Below, in pieces: positions 46,301 through 54,454 of a stretch of DNA of 64,000 nucleotides. The notes under the pieces were generated by a model. The model worked only from the letters and a program-made list of their open reading frames with translations, was not told where the DNA came from and searched no databases. Numbering within the stretch: the stretch's first letter is position 1; each line of letters begins with the position of its first letter. Source of the DNA: Thermohalobaculum sp039028795 (GTDB lineage: Bacteria > Pseudomonadota > Alphaproteobacteria > Rhodobacterales > Rhodobacteraceae); contig JBCCHJ010000002.1 in NCBI GenBank assembly GCA_039028795.1, positions 124,001 to 188,000 on the forward strand, given 5' to 3'. The position numbers were made by a program, and so were the translations under genes.

Positions 46301-46965
46301 AAGCAGGCGGCCCACTTTATCTACAGGGCTTCGTCCGCGCGCCAGGTCTGCAAGCAGAGCCATCAGCGGCGAAACTGATCCCGGCGGACAAGGTCGGCGC
46401 GGCATTGCAGGACCTGGATCTCAAGGATTGGTGTTTGCGACGGGATCGAAACTCTGCGCTGCGTGCAGCCCTGCGCGGTAAGGCGGCACGTGCCATGTCG
46501 GCGTCGGCGGCGCTGGACCCCGGTCCGGTGGACCTGCCCGGGCCAACAGGCGAATCCAATCGCTATCGGTTGGAGCCGCGCGGTGCCGTACTTTGCCTTG
46601 GTCCCGGTGAGGCTTTGATCGATCAGGCCGTGCAAGCCCTGGCCATGGGGAATGGCGTTGTAGCAGCAGCGGATGATGCTTCGGATCAACTTGCAGCCCT
46701 ATTGGGGAATAAGTTTCCCATCGCCGCGTTGGATGGGACCATCGCGCCGGCAGCCGTCGAGGCCTTGGACATCGCGGCGATCGCTTGGGCTGGAAATGGT
46801 GAACATCTTAAATTGCTAAGGCACCATCTTGCCGCGAAGGAAGGGCCGATAATCCCTGTGTTAACAGCACGAATTCAGCCCGCCGCCTATGTACTGGAAC
46901 GGGCGATCTGCATCGACACCACGGCTGCCGGCGGTAATACGGCCTTACTGGCGCACGCAGGGTAA
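43393..46965 (+). CDS. putA: Bifunctional proline dehydrogenase / P5C dehydrogenase PutA
   Basis: 1190-residue bifunctional enzyme oxidising proline to glutamate. The PRODH barrel (to about residue 470) has ISVKLSALHPRYE, GLNIDAEEADRLDLSLDVIE in parts and LVKGAYWDTEIKRAQ. The P5CDH domain (to ~1030) has FTGSTAVAQ, the general-base region ETGGLNAMIV (E762) and nucleophile C796 in AGQRCSALR. A C-terminal ~150-residue domain follows. There is no N-terminal ribbon-helix-helix domain, so it is not an autoregulator; the neighbouring Lrp-type gene takes that role. Confidence 0.95.
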   Translation: MTDPIRQRMRNAYLQDETAAMARLIELADLDKVQRARIGTWAVDLVDAVRDRSDHGLMEEFLGEYGLSSDEGVALMCLAEALLRVPDAETIDELIQDKIAPHDWGAHLGKASSSLVNASTWALMLTGRVIDDDRGGLMGTLHGIVRRLGEPVVRVAVSRAMREMGAQFVLGRDIDEAVERGADLAEKGYTYSYDMLGEAAKTDKDAQRYHGAYAHGIASLARLSNHHEVAENPGISVKLSALHPRYEAPQRDRMLPVMTGRMLALARAARDAGMGLNIDAEEADRLDLSLDVIETVLSDPSLAGWDGFGVVVQAYGPRAAYVIDWLQALAERLNRRIMVRLVKGAYWDTEIKRAQVLGLNGFPVFTRKAHTDVSYIACARKLLEADRIYPQFATHNAHTVAAVLAMAGKRRDFEFQRLHGMGEVLHEVVRTKYDTRCRIYAPVGAHRDLLAYLVRRLLENGANSSFVNQIVDEDIPAEAIAADPFLNVEETGGEPAPEIAPGPQLYGKSRKNSRGWDITDPILVDELAEARDVYAAASWSAGNPGRMGSDMRNPARPGEIVGTAHWTAPEDVPEAIGIAEAAQPAWAKLGAQERAKILRKVATLYERHAGELTALMSREAGKTWQDGVDEIREAVDFLRYYAGEARRIGAPPRGVFACISPWNFPLAIFTGQIAAALAVGNAVVAKPAEQTPLIAARAIGLMHQAGVPKDVLLCLPGDGAIGAEITSDPRLGGVAFTGSTAVAQIINRQLAKSAPTAALIAETGGLNAMIVDSTALPEQAIRDIVASAFQSAGQRCSALRMLYIQRDVEERFLEMLYGTMDALKLEDPWALSSDMGPLIDEEAHSSIRAYCDRMEAEGRLLHKVDAPPQGWFLGPHVFRVRGIERLEQEVFGPILHVARFDAWEIDDVIEAVNASGYALTFGLHTRVDARVQHIVDHVEAGNVYVNRNQIGAIVGAQPFGGHGLSGTGPKAGGPLYLQGFVRAPGLQAEPSAAKLIPADKVGAALQDLDLKDWCLRRDRNSALRAALRGKAARAMSASAALDPGPVDLPGPTGESNRYRLEPRGAVLCLGPGEALIDQAVQALAMGNGVVAAADDASDQLAALLGNKFPIAALDGTIAPAAVEALDIAAIAWAGNGEHLKLLRHHLAAKEGPIIPVLTARIQPAAYVLERAICIDTTAAGGNTALLAHAG

Positions 46966-47023
46966 CCAGCGATCACCCGGCGGAGTTGATAACTGTGGCC
47001 CCTCTTTAGAAGGCTCACCGGCA

Positions 47024-48964
47024 CTAGTTGCCGATGGCTTCTTCTTTCGACAGGACATTCGACAAATAGTCCTTCAAGGTCTTGAACTCATCCTCCTCCG
47101 GCGAAGCGGATCCTGATTGCGCCTTTGCCTTGGTCTCTGACTTGCCAGGCGCCATCTGCTCCGTTGGTGTGAGAGGTTGAACCGGGTCCAAGACTGGCTG
47201 TAACGTCCCGGCAATGCCGATTTCCCCATCCAGCTCTGCGATAATTTCTTCGACAAGCTCACGTTCTATGTAAACGCCTGCGCCAAGATCGACCCGGTCT
47301 TCTGATGGCTCGGGTTGACGCTCTGCCAGAAGACGCGACAACATTTCCTCCAACCGCTCGATCCTGGCATCCATAGGTGAGACGGATCCATAGGATGTCG
47401 ATCCATCAGTTGAGCCTGGCTGCAATTGCTGCCGGCTGCCCGACGGCGCAGGGTCTGCCTCCATTCCAGCGGGCTGTTTGGTTTTACCACCCGTCAGCGG
47501 ATTGATCTGCTGATGGATCGTCAGTGACTGGGGCGTACCGCCACGGGACTCAATCTCGTTCAAACGGGCGAACAACGCCTCCAGACGCCGCTCGGTCGAA
47601 TTGGTTTGCTGATCGATCTCGGGATTCGGTTGCATATCAGGCTGCTGTTCCGGCAGTTGTTGCTGCACGGGATGCTGGTGCATGGGATGCTGCTGCGCCG
47701 GATACTGGTGCGGATACTGTGCTCCGGGCACATTCTGCCCCGGCATCTGATGCCTCGGAAGCTGTGTGCCAGCGCGCCGGGCAGCGAGCAGGTCGCGATA
47801 GGCGTTCCAATCCTGGGAGCCTTGCGCTGGCAATCGTGTGCCTTGCCACTGCCCCTGCGCATTCGGTTGAACTTGTTGCGGGGGATAGCCCTGATGCGCA
47901 GGATTGCCTTGCGGATATATGGTTTGCGGCACGTTATGCGGTATCTGCCCGTGCACTACAGGTTGCACCGGCTGGCCCTGTGGAACCATCGCCGGAGGCG
48001 CAGGATTCGGCGACACCCCGCCATTCCGCACCATCATCTTCGAGAGCTCCTCAAGCTGCGCCTGCAACTGCGTGATCGAGGCAGCCATATTGCCATCCTG
48101 GGCAGGTGCGGCAACGGGCTGTTGTGGCTGGGCGGGGGCGCTTTCCTGTGCCGCCACAGCAACCGGTTGAGGTTGCTGCGATTGTGGAGCGCCTTGCGAT
48201 ACGACTTGTTGGCGTTGCTGCGCAATCTGCTGATATGCTGGGACTTGCGGCTGCTGCGGCTGAGTGGGTTGCTGAAAAGCGGGTTGCGCCGCACCCGTCA
48301 AACGAACTGGTTCACTGGGAACCGGCCATCCCCGTGGGAAGACCGTGCTGTCCTGGCCGCTGGCGACCCACCTCAGATAAGTCGCAACTGCATTGAACCC
48401 CAGAAGGGGGATACGCCGAAAGTCATTCCCATCACGACGGACGATCAACTCGCCACCCGCAGCCAGGATCGTTTCCAGTCGTATGTCCAAGGGCTGAAAA
48501 ACCCGAGGTGGCAAAGGCAGTTCGGTCTGTCCATCTGTCACCGAAAAGGCATCTTTTTCTTGAGCCCCGGCAACAGTTATCTGAATCTCGCTGCGCGGTG
48601 TTAGTGCGACTTCCAACTCCCCCTTTTTCGCAGCACAGACACGGCTTCTAGGGGCGCAGACGACTTCGAACGCATCCTGATCCAGACGCGGGTTCTGGGC
48701 AAAACGCGCATATCCGTCTGGGTCGAAGCGGAAGTAGACGCCATCTACGAGACCTTCCTGGAAAGTCGCCCAACCGAACGCGCTGCGCAGGGTCTGTTCC
48801 GCCTGATGCGCGCCGATGGCGAACAATATGGATGTATCCAGAATCGCGTCATCGGCTGAAAACTGTTGCCCCTGGTCTTGCGCAGGTTGCGCCTGTCCCA
48901 ATGCATGAAAGGGCAGCGAAACGGCCAGCATCGCAGCGGCAACAGAGATTTTTTCGAGAGCCAT
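47024..48964 (-). CDS. Secreted Gln/Pro/His-rich protein of the DUF3131 locus
   Basis: 646-residue protein with a signal peptide (KISVAAAMLAVSLPFHALGQ). Residues ~20-225 form a compact, conserved-looking domain (FDPDGYARFAQNPRLDQDAF, two cysteines in VVCAPRSRVCAAK). Residues ~230-480 are strongly low-complexity, rich in Gln, Pro, Ala and then His (NVPGAQYPHQYPAQQHPMHQ), followed by an amphipathic coiled-coil segment (ARIERLEEMLSRLLAERQ) and an acidic C-terminus. No family recognised. Its start shares one base with the DUF3131 gene stop (TGATG), so the two are translated together. Confidence 0.75.
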   Translation of the reverse strand: MALEKISVAAAMLAVSLPFHALGQAQPAQDQGQQFSADDAILDTSILFAIGAHQAEQTLRSAFGWATFQEGLVDGVYFRFDPDGYARFAQNPRLDQDAFEVVCAPRSRVCAAKKGELEVALTPRSEIQITVAGAQEKDAFSVTDGQTELPLPPRVFQPLDIRLETILAAGGELIVRRDGNDFRRIPLLGFNAVATYLRWVASGQDSTVFPRGWPVPSEPVRLTGAAQPAFQQPTQPQQPQVPAYQQIAQQRQQVVSQGAPQSQQPQPVAVAAQESAPAQPQQPVAAPAQDGNMAASITQLQAQLEELSKMMVRNGGVSPNPAPPAMVPQGQPVQPVVHGQIPHNVPQTIYPQGNPAHQGYPPQQVQPNAQGQWQGTRLPAQGSQDWNAYRDLLAARRAGTQLPRHQMPGQNVPGAQYPHQYPAQQHPMHQHPVQQQLPEQQPDMQPNPEIDQQTNSTERRLEALFARLNEIESRGGTPQSLTIHQQINPLTGGKTKQPAGMEADPAPSGSRQQLQPGSTDGSTSYGSVSPMDARIERLEEMLSRLLAERQPEPSEDRVDLGAGVYIERELVEEIIAELDGEIGIAGTLQPVLDPVQPLTPTEQMAPGKSETKAKAQSGSASPEEDEFKTLKDYLSNVLSKEEAIGN

Positions 48965-50670
48965 CAGCGGATCTCCTCTAACGTGACATGGCGCAGTGCC
49001 GGCAGCCAATCTTCCTGTTGCGGAGGATCAGGCAGATTTTTCCGAACGCGCGCGTCACGGTCACGGTACGCGGTGTACCAAACTTCTGGCCCGCCAGGAT
49101 GCGGAGTCAGGATAGGCCCTTGGACCTTGTGAAGCAGGGCAGCCATCAGGATGCCATTGTTATTGGCCGTATAGATTTCGATGATCCCCTGGCCGCGTTC
49201 ATAAAGCCCTTCGTAGAAACCCACTTCCGGATTGAAGAGCTCGATCACCGCGTCATAGAGGACGTCAGTGTAAGGCGTGTCCCACAGCGCCCACATGCCG
49301 AACGCGGCCTTTGTGGCCACCGCCGCATGGTCCGGCGAATAGTCGCCACGCGGCGTCACGGTGTTCCAGGGATAACCATCTGAGAAGATCGTATCGTAGG
49401 TAAAGTACGGTGGACCCTTCACGTTGTGCTCGGACCGGGCCGTCATGAACCCTTCGCGGTAGTACCGATTCTCCTGAACCTGATAGATTCGTTCTGCGAA
49501 TTCGGCACGCCATCCATCGGAATGAAGCCAGTCCGGTGATGTGTCGTCATGGGGCAGATCATAGCCAAGCTCCAACCCGTCCTGCAGATATGACTCGGTC
49601 ACCACATAGTTTTGCGAATGGAAGATCCTTGGGTCGCGCCCATCATAGGGCACCATCACCCCATGGATTGACGTGGTTAGATAGGGTTCTGCCCGATGCG
49701 CCAAGCGCACATTGAAGCCCCACAGCGCAAAGCCCTTCGCTGCATACTCCTCGTACCCCAATCGGCCTTCCTGAGCATATATGGTCGAATTATCTTCCTT
49801 CGAGATCAACGAGCCATACATCAGCCCATCTTCGCCGATCACATTCGAATAATCCCAACGCAGTAGAACCGCATCAATCGAGTTCCCCAGGTAAGGGTAG
49901 CGATTCTTCAGGATCCGCATCCAGACCAGGAACCGGCCGATATCCAACGCTGAGAATCCGATTTCGCCTGACTTGTTGGTGTAGTCCACCTTCTCGCCGG
50001 TCTTGGTGTGATACACCTTGTTCGGCATTTCCCTGCGGAACAGGTCCAACCCACGGAAGGTGGTCAGCAGTTTCAAGATCCGCTCGTCAAATTCCGGCTT
50101 TTCGACGATGCAAAGTTCATAGGCCGCAACCAGACCGCTAATATAGGAGGCCGTATCCCAGAGGGTTGTCGACGGGTAATTACCCACCGAATTCGCGAGA
50201 CCCGTGGTTTCCTGCGTGAAGTTCTGAAAATAGCGCCAGGCAACCCGTGCTGCCTGCATCTCCCGCTCGGTCAAAAACCCCCGACGAGGCTTGTAACGGC
50301 GCACATAGGCATTCCGCCGCGTATACCCCGGCGTCGCCTTTTCCGGGTAATCCAGAATGCCGTCGAAGTAATCCTCTGGCATTTCGCACATGCGCGGGGG
50401 CTTACTGCGCGGCGCAGACCCGAAGACGTTACTGTTGAATTCAGACCGGCGAGACCCCCGCATCAGCGCAGGCACATCATCCAGCTCTGATCCCGCAATG
50501 ATCGGGACGATTTCTTTTTCCTTGGGATAAAGGAATGCATCCCGGGCCATAGACCCAAGCGAAAGCGCCGCCGCGCTGAGCGCCGCGACCGCCATGCCAA
50601 GTCCGAGCATTGTCAAAATACTCCTACGTCGGCCGGGCTTTCGGTTTTTATCGGTCTTCGACCGTGACAC
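48964..50670 (-). CDS. Membrane-anchored DUF3131 protein
   Basis: 568-residue protein with an N-terminal membrane anchor (residues ~18-42) and a DUF3131 domain from about residue 133: FLTEREMQAARVAWRYFQNF, NYPSTTLWDTASYISGL, LPNKVYHTKTGEKVDYTNKS, GFSALDIGRFLVWMRILKNR. DUF3131 is thought to have an alpha/alpha-barrel related to glycoside hydrolases, so action on periplasmic glycans is plausible but unproven. Start is GTG at 50670 with an AGGAG site 6 bases upstream. Overlaps the next gene by one base. Divergent from the ABC/HlyD pair. Confidence 0.85.
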   Translation of the reverse strand: MSRSKTDKNRKPGRRRSILTMLGLGMAVAALSAAALSLGSMARDAFLYPKEKEIVPIIAGSELDDVPALMRGSRRSEFNSNVFGSAPRSKPPRMCEMPEDYFDGILDYPEKATPGYTRRNAYVRRYKPRRGFLTEREMQAARVAWRYFQNFTQETTGLANSVGNYPSTTLWDTASYISGLVAAYELCIVEKPEFDERILKLLTTFRGLDLFRREMPNKVYHTKTGEKVDYTNKSGEIGFSALDIGRFLVWMRILKNRYPYLGNSIDAVLLRWDYSNVIGEDGLMYGSLISKEDNSTIYAQEGRLGYEEYAAKGFALWGFNVRLAHRAEPYLTTSIHGVMVPYDGRDPRIFHSQNYVVTESYLQDGLELGYDLPHDDTSPDWLHSDGWRAEFAERIYQVQENRYYREGFMTARSEHNVKGPPYFTYDTIFSDGYPWNTVTPRGDYSPDHAAVATKAAFGMWALWDTPYTDVLYDAVIELFNPEVGFYEGLYERGQGIIEIYTANNNGILMAALLHKVQGPILTPHPGGPEVWYTAYRDRDARVRKNLPDPPQQEDWLPALRHVTLEEIR

Positions 50671-51038
50671 TACGCACTCCTAAAACACGGTACTCGTCAC
50701 GGCTGCAGCTTGGTCGGTCTTGGTAAAGATAAGTATAAAGCTCAGCACAAATGCCCACCGCACTTAGCTTTCAGCGATTGCGGGGTGGATTTGTCAGACT
50801 TGGGTGGGCTGAAAATTTTGCTATCAAACAGCTGATTCGCCCACGGACCAACGCAGATGATATGTGGATAGAGTTAAACCGTTCCTCAGCGTCCAGGCCA
50901 TAAATTCCCGATCGGGATGCGTTGAACCGTTCCAAAACTTGAACCTTGGAAACCATTCAGAAATTAACTGCGTTTACGGTGATGCCTCGCGCGGTCCCAA
51001 AAGTGCTTTGCCAGGGCCGCTTAGTGCGGAGAACTTGC
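50671..51038. promoter_or_regulatory. 368-bp divergent intergenic region with repeats
   Basis: No gene is visible. Two copies of GTTRAACCGTTCC (50873-50885 and 50921-50933) lie exactly 48 bp apart. Between them is the perfect palindrome TCCCGATCGGGA (50906-50917). All are on the ABC-gene side, 106-166 bp before its start. They look like regulator sites or a structured leader. The rest is unremarkable, moderately AT-rich sequence. Confidence 0.55.
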
Positions 51039-53033
51039 GTGTCGCGTCGTCGTGCCAACAAACGAACTCGTCCGGATCGCGGTGACGGTGCGAAGCGTAT
51101 TCAGCAGTATCTGACCCCCAGCTTGCGCAAATTACCCGCCTGGGCGCAGATCATCTCGGTACTGTTCACAGGCCTCTCCGGCGTCTTGGGCCTCGCTGTT
51201 GCGGTTGCAGCGCTGGTCGTCACGGATCACGTCGTCGTCTATGATGCGATCGACAGCCTTCTTCTACTGGCGCTTTTGGGAATAACAGCGCTCTTCTTGG
51301 CACTGGCATTGAATCTTGCGCGCAACTTTGCGCTGATGAATGCACCGTCGCGCCATCACGCGCTGTCGAACAAGGTCGACATTATACTTGCCTGCGCCGT
51401 GACATTGGCGCTGTCGACGATTCACCCGCTTATGGCGTCCGGCATCATCGTAATGTCGGCGATTCTGTTCGGCGCGACATTGATCGAACGCTGGTTCGAG
51501 CCGCCAAACCCTGAAGCCTTGGGCCCGGTGGAATTGAAACACCTGCTGTCCGGCCGTGAACCAGATGGACTTCTGCGAGAGCTTCAGAAGAAACCAAAAA
51601 CAACCCTGATGTTCGAGCCTTTGTGCCGATTCGCCGGCGCGATCGCAGGGATGATCACCCTGTTAATCGGCGGCTGGTTGGCCGCGGATAAGTTCATCAC
51701 CGTCGGCGGTATGATGGCCGGCGTTCTAATGTCCGCCTGGTGTGCCGAGCCTATGGTAGAGCTTGCGCGCCGCCGCACCTGGTCCCGTCGGGAACGCTCG
51801 CGCACCATGGGCGATGATCATCCGGACGAGCCGGCGATTGACAATATCGATCCGGACGACATCGATGATGAAGATGCTTTGTCTGGTCTCAGGGCCGTAG
51901 ATCTTCAAATCCATGATAGGCGAACCGGAAAGGAACTGCTGGGGCCGATAAGCTTTGACATTCCCGCGGGGAACGCGACCGCGATCACCGGGCCACCCGG
52001 TTCCGGTAAATCGATTATGTTGAAGTCTGTTGTCTGTAGTCAGCCGCACCCGGACCTGAAAGTGTCCGGTTCTACGCTTTTGAAGGGTTGGACCCTAAAG
52101 GCAGACGGCAACTGGTTCGATGCGGTTTCTGTAGTATACGTTCCGCAACATCCGGTACTGCTTCCCGGATCGCCCTTGGAGAATCTGCTTTGCTTCGAAG
52201 TCCACGACGACGAGGAAGCCGCCGAACGGGCGGCGCGTAAGGCGCTGGCAAAGCTTGATGTTTTCGGTCTGGAAGCTGATCGCATTTTTAATGAACACGA
52301 CGTCTTCCGCCTTTCAGACGCACAGCAGCAGATGATCTGCCTTGCGCGGGCGCTGTTGCTGAACCCGGATCTTCTGATACTGGACATGCCGGATGCCGGC
52401 CTGCCACAATCCATGTTCCCTTCGCTCTGCGACGCACTCCATACCATTGAAAGCTCTGGCACCGCGGTACTTGTGGCAACATCCAACCGGATGATCCTGG
52501 AACGTTGCGACGAAGTGATGATCATCCAGGACGGTTATGTTGCCGACCGCGGCGCACCGGAAGAGGTCTTGGCGCGCCATGGCTCCAGTTGGTCACGGCT
52601 GACGATCAAGCGGTCCATGGAGGAAGAAAAGCGGATGCATGCCTGGCTGCGCACCCATTTCAAGCGCAGCCACGACAAGGAAATGCTGCAAAGGGCACGG
52701 GCACTGGCCACGGAATTCCTGATCCTCAGCTGCGCCGACGTCGTGGGCGACCCGGAAGATATCGAAGAAGAGATCAGCTTCGATTTCCGCTGGGACCAAG
52801 GTTTCTGCACCTTGACCATGCACGACGAAGGCGATCCCATTTCGCAGACGCGTCTGCAGGCCACCGAAGAAGGACAACTTGGCAACAAGCCCGAAGATGT
52901 CGCTCTGCGCGAATTAATCTCTCAGGCGGATGGGTTCGAACAGGTTCAGAAAGATGACCCTGACGGCGCCCGTCGCGTTATCTCAGCGAAACTGGCAGTC
53001 GAGAACGAACGCCACGGCAACTCGGGGCGTTGA
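51039..53033 (+). CDS. ABC transporter-like protein with degenerate nucleotide-binding domain
   Basis: 664-residue fused TM-NBD protein. Hydrophobic segments lie at about residues 37-62, 72-93, 113-148 and 197-232; the NBD spans ~285-525. Walker A is intact (GPPGSGKS, 318-325) and Q370 sits in the Q-loop, but the signature is LSDAQ (425-429), Walker B reads LLILDM (D449, M450 instead of Glu), the D-loop is AGLP and the H-loop histidine is replaced (ATSNR, S482). A 140-residue acidic C-terminal extension follows. GTG at 51039 has GGAGA 6 bases upstream; earlier TTG/ATG starts are weaker. The adaptor gene starts 1 bp after the stop. Confidence 0.8.
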   Translation: MSRRRANKRTRPDRGDGAKRIQQYLTPSLRKLPAWAQIISVLFTGLSGVLGLAVAVAALVVTDHVVVYDAIDSLLLLALLGITALFLALALNLARNFALMNAPSRHHALSNKVDIILACAVTLALSTIHPLMASGIIVMSAILFGATLIERWFEPPNPEALGPVELKHLLSGREPDGLLRELQKKPKTTLMFEPLCRFAGAIAGMITLLIGGWLAADKFITVGGMMAGVLMSAWCAEPMVELARRRTWSRRERSRTMGDDHPDEPAIDNIDPDDIDDEDALSGLRAVDLQIHDRRTGKELLGPISFDIPAGNATAITGPPGSGKSIMLKSVVCSQPHPDLKVSGSTLLKGWTLKADGNWFDAVSVVYVPQHPVLLPGSPLENLLCFEVHDDEEAAERAARKALAKLDVFGLEADRIFNEHDVFRLSDAQQQMICLARALLLNPDLLILDMPDAGLPQSMFPSLCDALHTIESSGTAVLVATSNRMILERCDEVMIIQDGYVADRGAPEEVLARHGSSWSRLTIKRSMEEEKRMHAWLRTHFKRSHDKEMLQRARALATEFLILSCADVVGDPEDIEEEISFDFRWDQGFCTLTMHDEGDPISQTRLQATEEGQLGNKPEDVALRELISQADGFEQVQKDDPDGARRVISAKLAVENERHGNSGR

Positions 53034-53034
53034 T

Positions 53035-54306
53035 ATGGTGTTTCGGCGAAGGGAAAAGAAGCGGAAATCCAAGGGTCTGATCCTCTGGCCGCTTGTCCTT
53101 GGCGCAATTGTTATGATCGGCTCCGGCATCTGGGTGATGCGTCATATGGCCGAGGCGCAGCAACAGACATTCGCAACGTTCACGGGACACCTGATGAAGA
53201 CCACAGACGTCATTGACGTTGTCCCGCCTGAAGATTCGCGCATTATCGACGTCATGGTCGAGGAAGGTGCCGAGGTGCAGGCCGGTCAGCCGCTGGCCAA
53301 ATCAGTGCGGGAAGGCATCGAGGAAAAGCGCCAGGCATTGCTAGATGAGGCGACAGAATTGGTTGCCGAGGTGAAATGCCTGCGTTCAGACTTGGCGGTA
53401 AACAAGCCATCACCAATCGATGGTCCCCAAGGGACGCCGTCGCGGGCTGAAATCAATGAAACCATCGGACATCAACGCTGCGCCTTGGATCGGGAACGGC
53501 TCAGTGTCGCACTCAGCGAGTCCTGGTCAAAAACAACGCTCTTGGAAGAACGCCTCGCCTTGCTTGATCGGTACTGGCATGTCGCTCGGCGCGCCACGCA
53601 TCGCGCAGATGGCGAACAGAACCAAGCAGTCGAAGCGTTGCAGAAAGCACTGAAGATTGCACTGGCGCGGAACCTGGTCCGCGACGATCTTTCCGCAGAA
53701 AAGGCCCGGGCCAGGACGATCGCGTTGGAAGTCAAAGCGGCGCGTGTGGCCCGGCTGGAAGCTGCCCGTCAGCAATTGGACGAAACCCTCGGCGAGATCG
53801 AAGCAATCGACGAAATGCGGAAAGAAGTGATCATCCGTGCGCCGCGAACCGGCACCATCCGAAACAGACGGACGGGATTGAAGGGAAAGACCATACCGAA
53901 GGACACTGCGATCATGCGTGTGGTCTATGGCGAAGGAAACCTGCGGGTCCGGGTGCAATTGGACCGGAAAACCTATGAAGATCTGACAACGGGCCACACA
54001 ACCAATCTCAGAATTGCGGCCCTTCCGCCGCAGACACCGATCCTGCAGGGTGAAATTCAACGGCGCTTTGTTGAAAAGCAGGGCATCAAAACGGCCTATG
54101 TGGCCGAGATTGCGTTAAACGATGCGGCCGAGCAGGCATTCTCCAAGCAGTTCAAACATGGCTTGGAACCAGGCGTATGGTCAGATGTGGAAATCGAGAT
54201 CGGCGACCAAACACCATTTGGCCTGGCGGCATCGCTGTTCTCGCGGCAAGGCACCTTCTGCCAGGACATCAGCCAAAGCCTGCCATTCGCATGTGAAGCG
54301 GACTGA
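53035..54306 (+). CDS. HlyD-like membrane-fusion/adaptor protein
   Basis: 423-residue type I secretion-style adaptor. A basic N-terminus (VFRRREKKRKSKG) precedes one TM segment (LILWPLVLGAIVMIGSGIWV). The first lipoyl half is DSRIIDVMVEEGAEVQAGQP, a long coiled-coil region spans ~95-270, the second half is VIIRAPRTGTIRNR, and a beta-barrel domain ends with a short tail containing two cysteines. It would connect the ABC protein to an outer-membrane channel. Starts 1 bp after the ABC gene stop. No TolC gene is adjacent. Confidence 0.8.
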   Translation: MVFRRREKKRKSKGLILWPLVLGAIVMIGSGIWVMRHMAEAQQQTFATFTGHLMKTTDVIDVVPPEDSRIIDVMVEEGAEVQAGQPLAKSVREGIEEKRQALLDEATELVAEVKCLRSDLAVNKPSPIDGPQGTPSRAEINETIGHQRCALDRERLSVALSESWSKTTLLEERLALLDRYWHVARRATHRADGEQNQAVEALQKALKIALARNLVRDDLSAEKARARTIALEVKAARVARLEAARQQLDETLGEIEAIDEMRKEVIIRAPRTGTIRNRRTGLKGKTIPKDTAIMRVVYGEGNLRVRVQLDRKTYEDLTTGHTTNLRIAALPPQTPILQGEIQRRFVEKQGIKTAYVAEIALNDAAEQAFSKQFKHGLEPGVWSDVEIEIGDQTPFGLAASLFSRQGTFCQDISQSLPFACEAD

Positions 54307-54313
54307 TCTGAAG

Positions 54314-54389
54314 TGGTGGGCGGTGACGGGTTCGAACCGCCGACCCTCTCGGTGTAAACGAGATGCTCTACCAGCTGAGCTAACCGCCC
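54314..54389 (-). tRNA. tRNA-Val (anticodon TAC)
   Basis: 76-base tRNA with CCA encoded at 54314-54316. Reading the minus strand: acceptor GGGCGGT paired with ACCGCCC, D-arm GCTC...GAGC, anticodon stem TCTCG/CGAGA with loop TTTACAC (anticodon TAC), T-loop TTCGAAC with stem GGCGG/CCGTC. All stems close, with one G-T pair. It serves GTA/GTN valine codons. Confidence 0.96.
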
Positions 54390-54400
54390 CAACCGCGCAG

Positions 54401-54429
54401 GATTTAGCCCGCGCGATCAAACGCGTCAA
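54401..54429 (-). promoter_or_regulatory. Promoter of tRNA-Val
   Basis: On the minus strand TTGACG (54429-54424), a 17-bp spacer and TAAATC (54406-54401) form a good sigma-70 promoter, with transcription expected to start a few bases before the tRNA. The -35 box abuts the transposon target duplication; its last two bases are within that duplication. Confidence 0.7.
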
Positions 54430-54435
54430 TCATTG
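54428..54435 (+). repeat. Target-site duplication, left copy
   Basis: AATCATTG, repeated exactly at 57660-57667 beyond the other end of the element. Confidence 0.9.
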
Positions 54436-54454
54436 GGTAGTGGGTCACTTTGAA
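54436..54454 (+). repeat. Left terminal inverted repeat
   Basis: GGTAGTGGGTCACTTTGAA; identical to the reverse complement of 57641-57659. Confidence 0.93.

Noticed and set aside
47500..48300. CRISPR-like or tandem repeat array in the Gln/Pro-rich region
   Set aside because: The repetition is of codons (CAG, CCG) with irregular spacing; there are no conserved repeat-spacer units.
47606..48604. Leu/Arg/His-rich plus-strand frame opposite the Gln-rich secreted gene
   Set aside because: It is the antisense reading of the CAG/CAA-rich low-complexity segment, which yields Leu-rich sequence. No start context or family.
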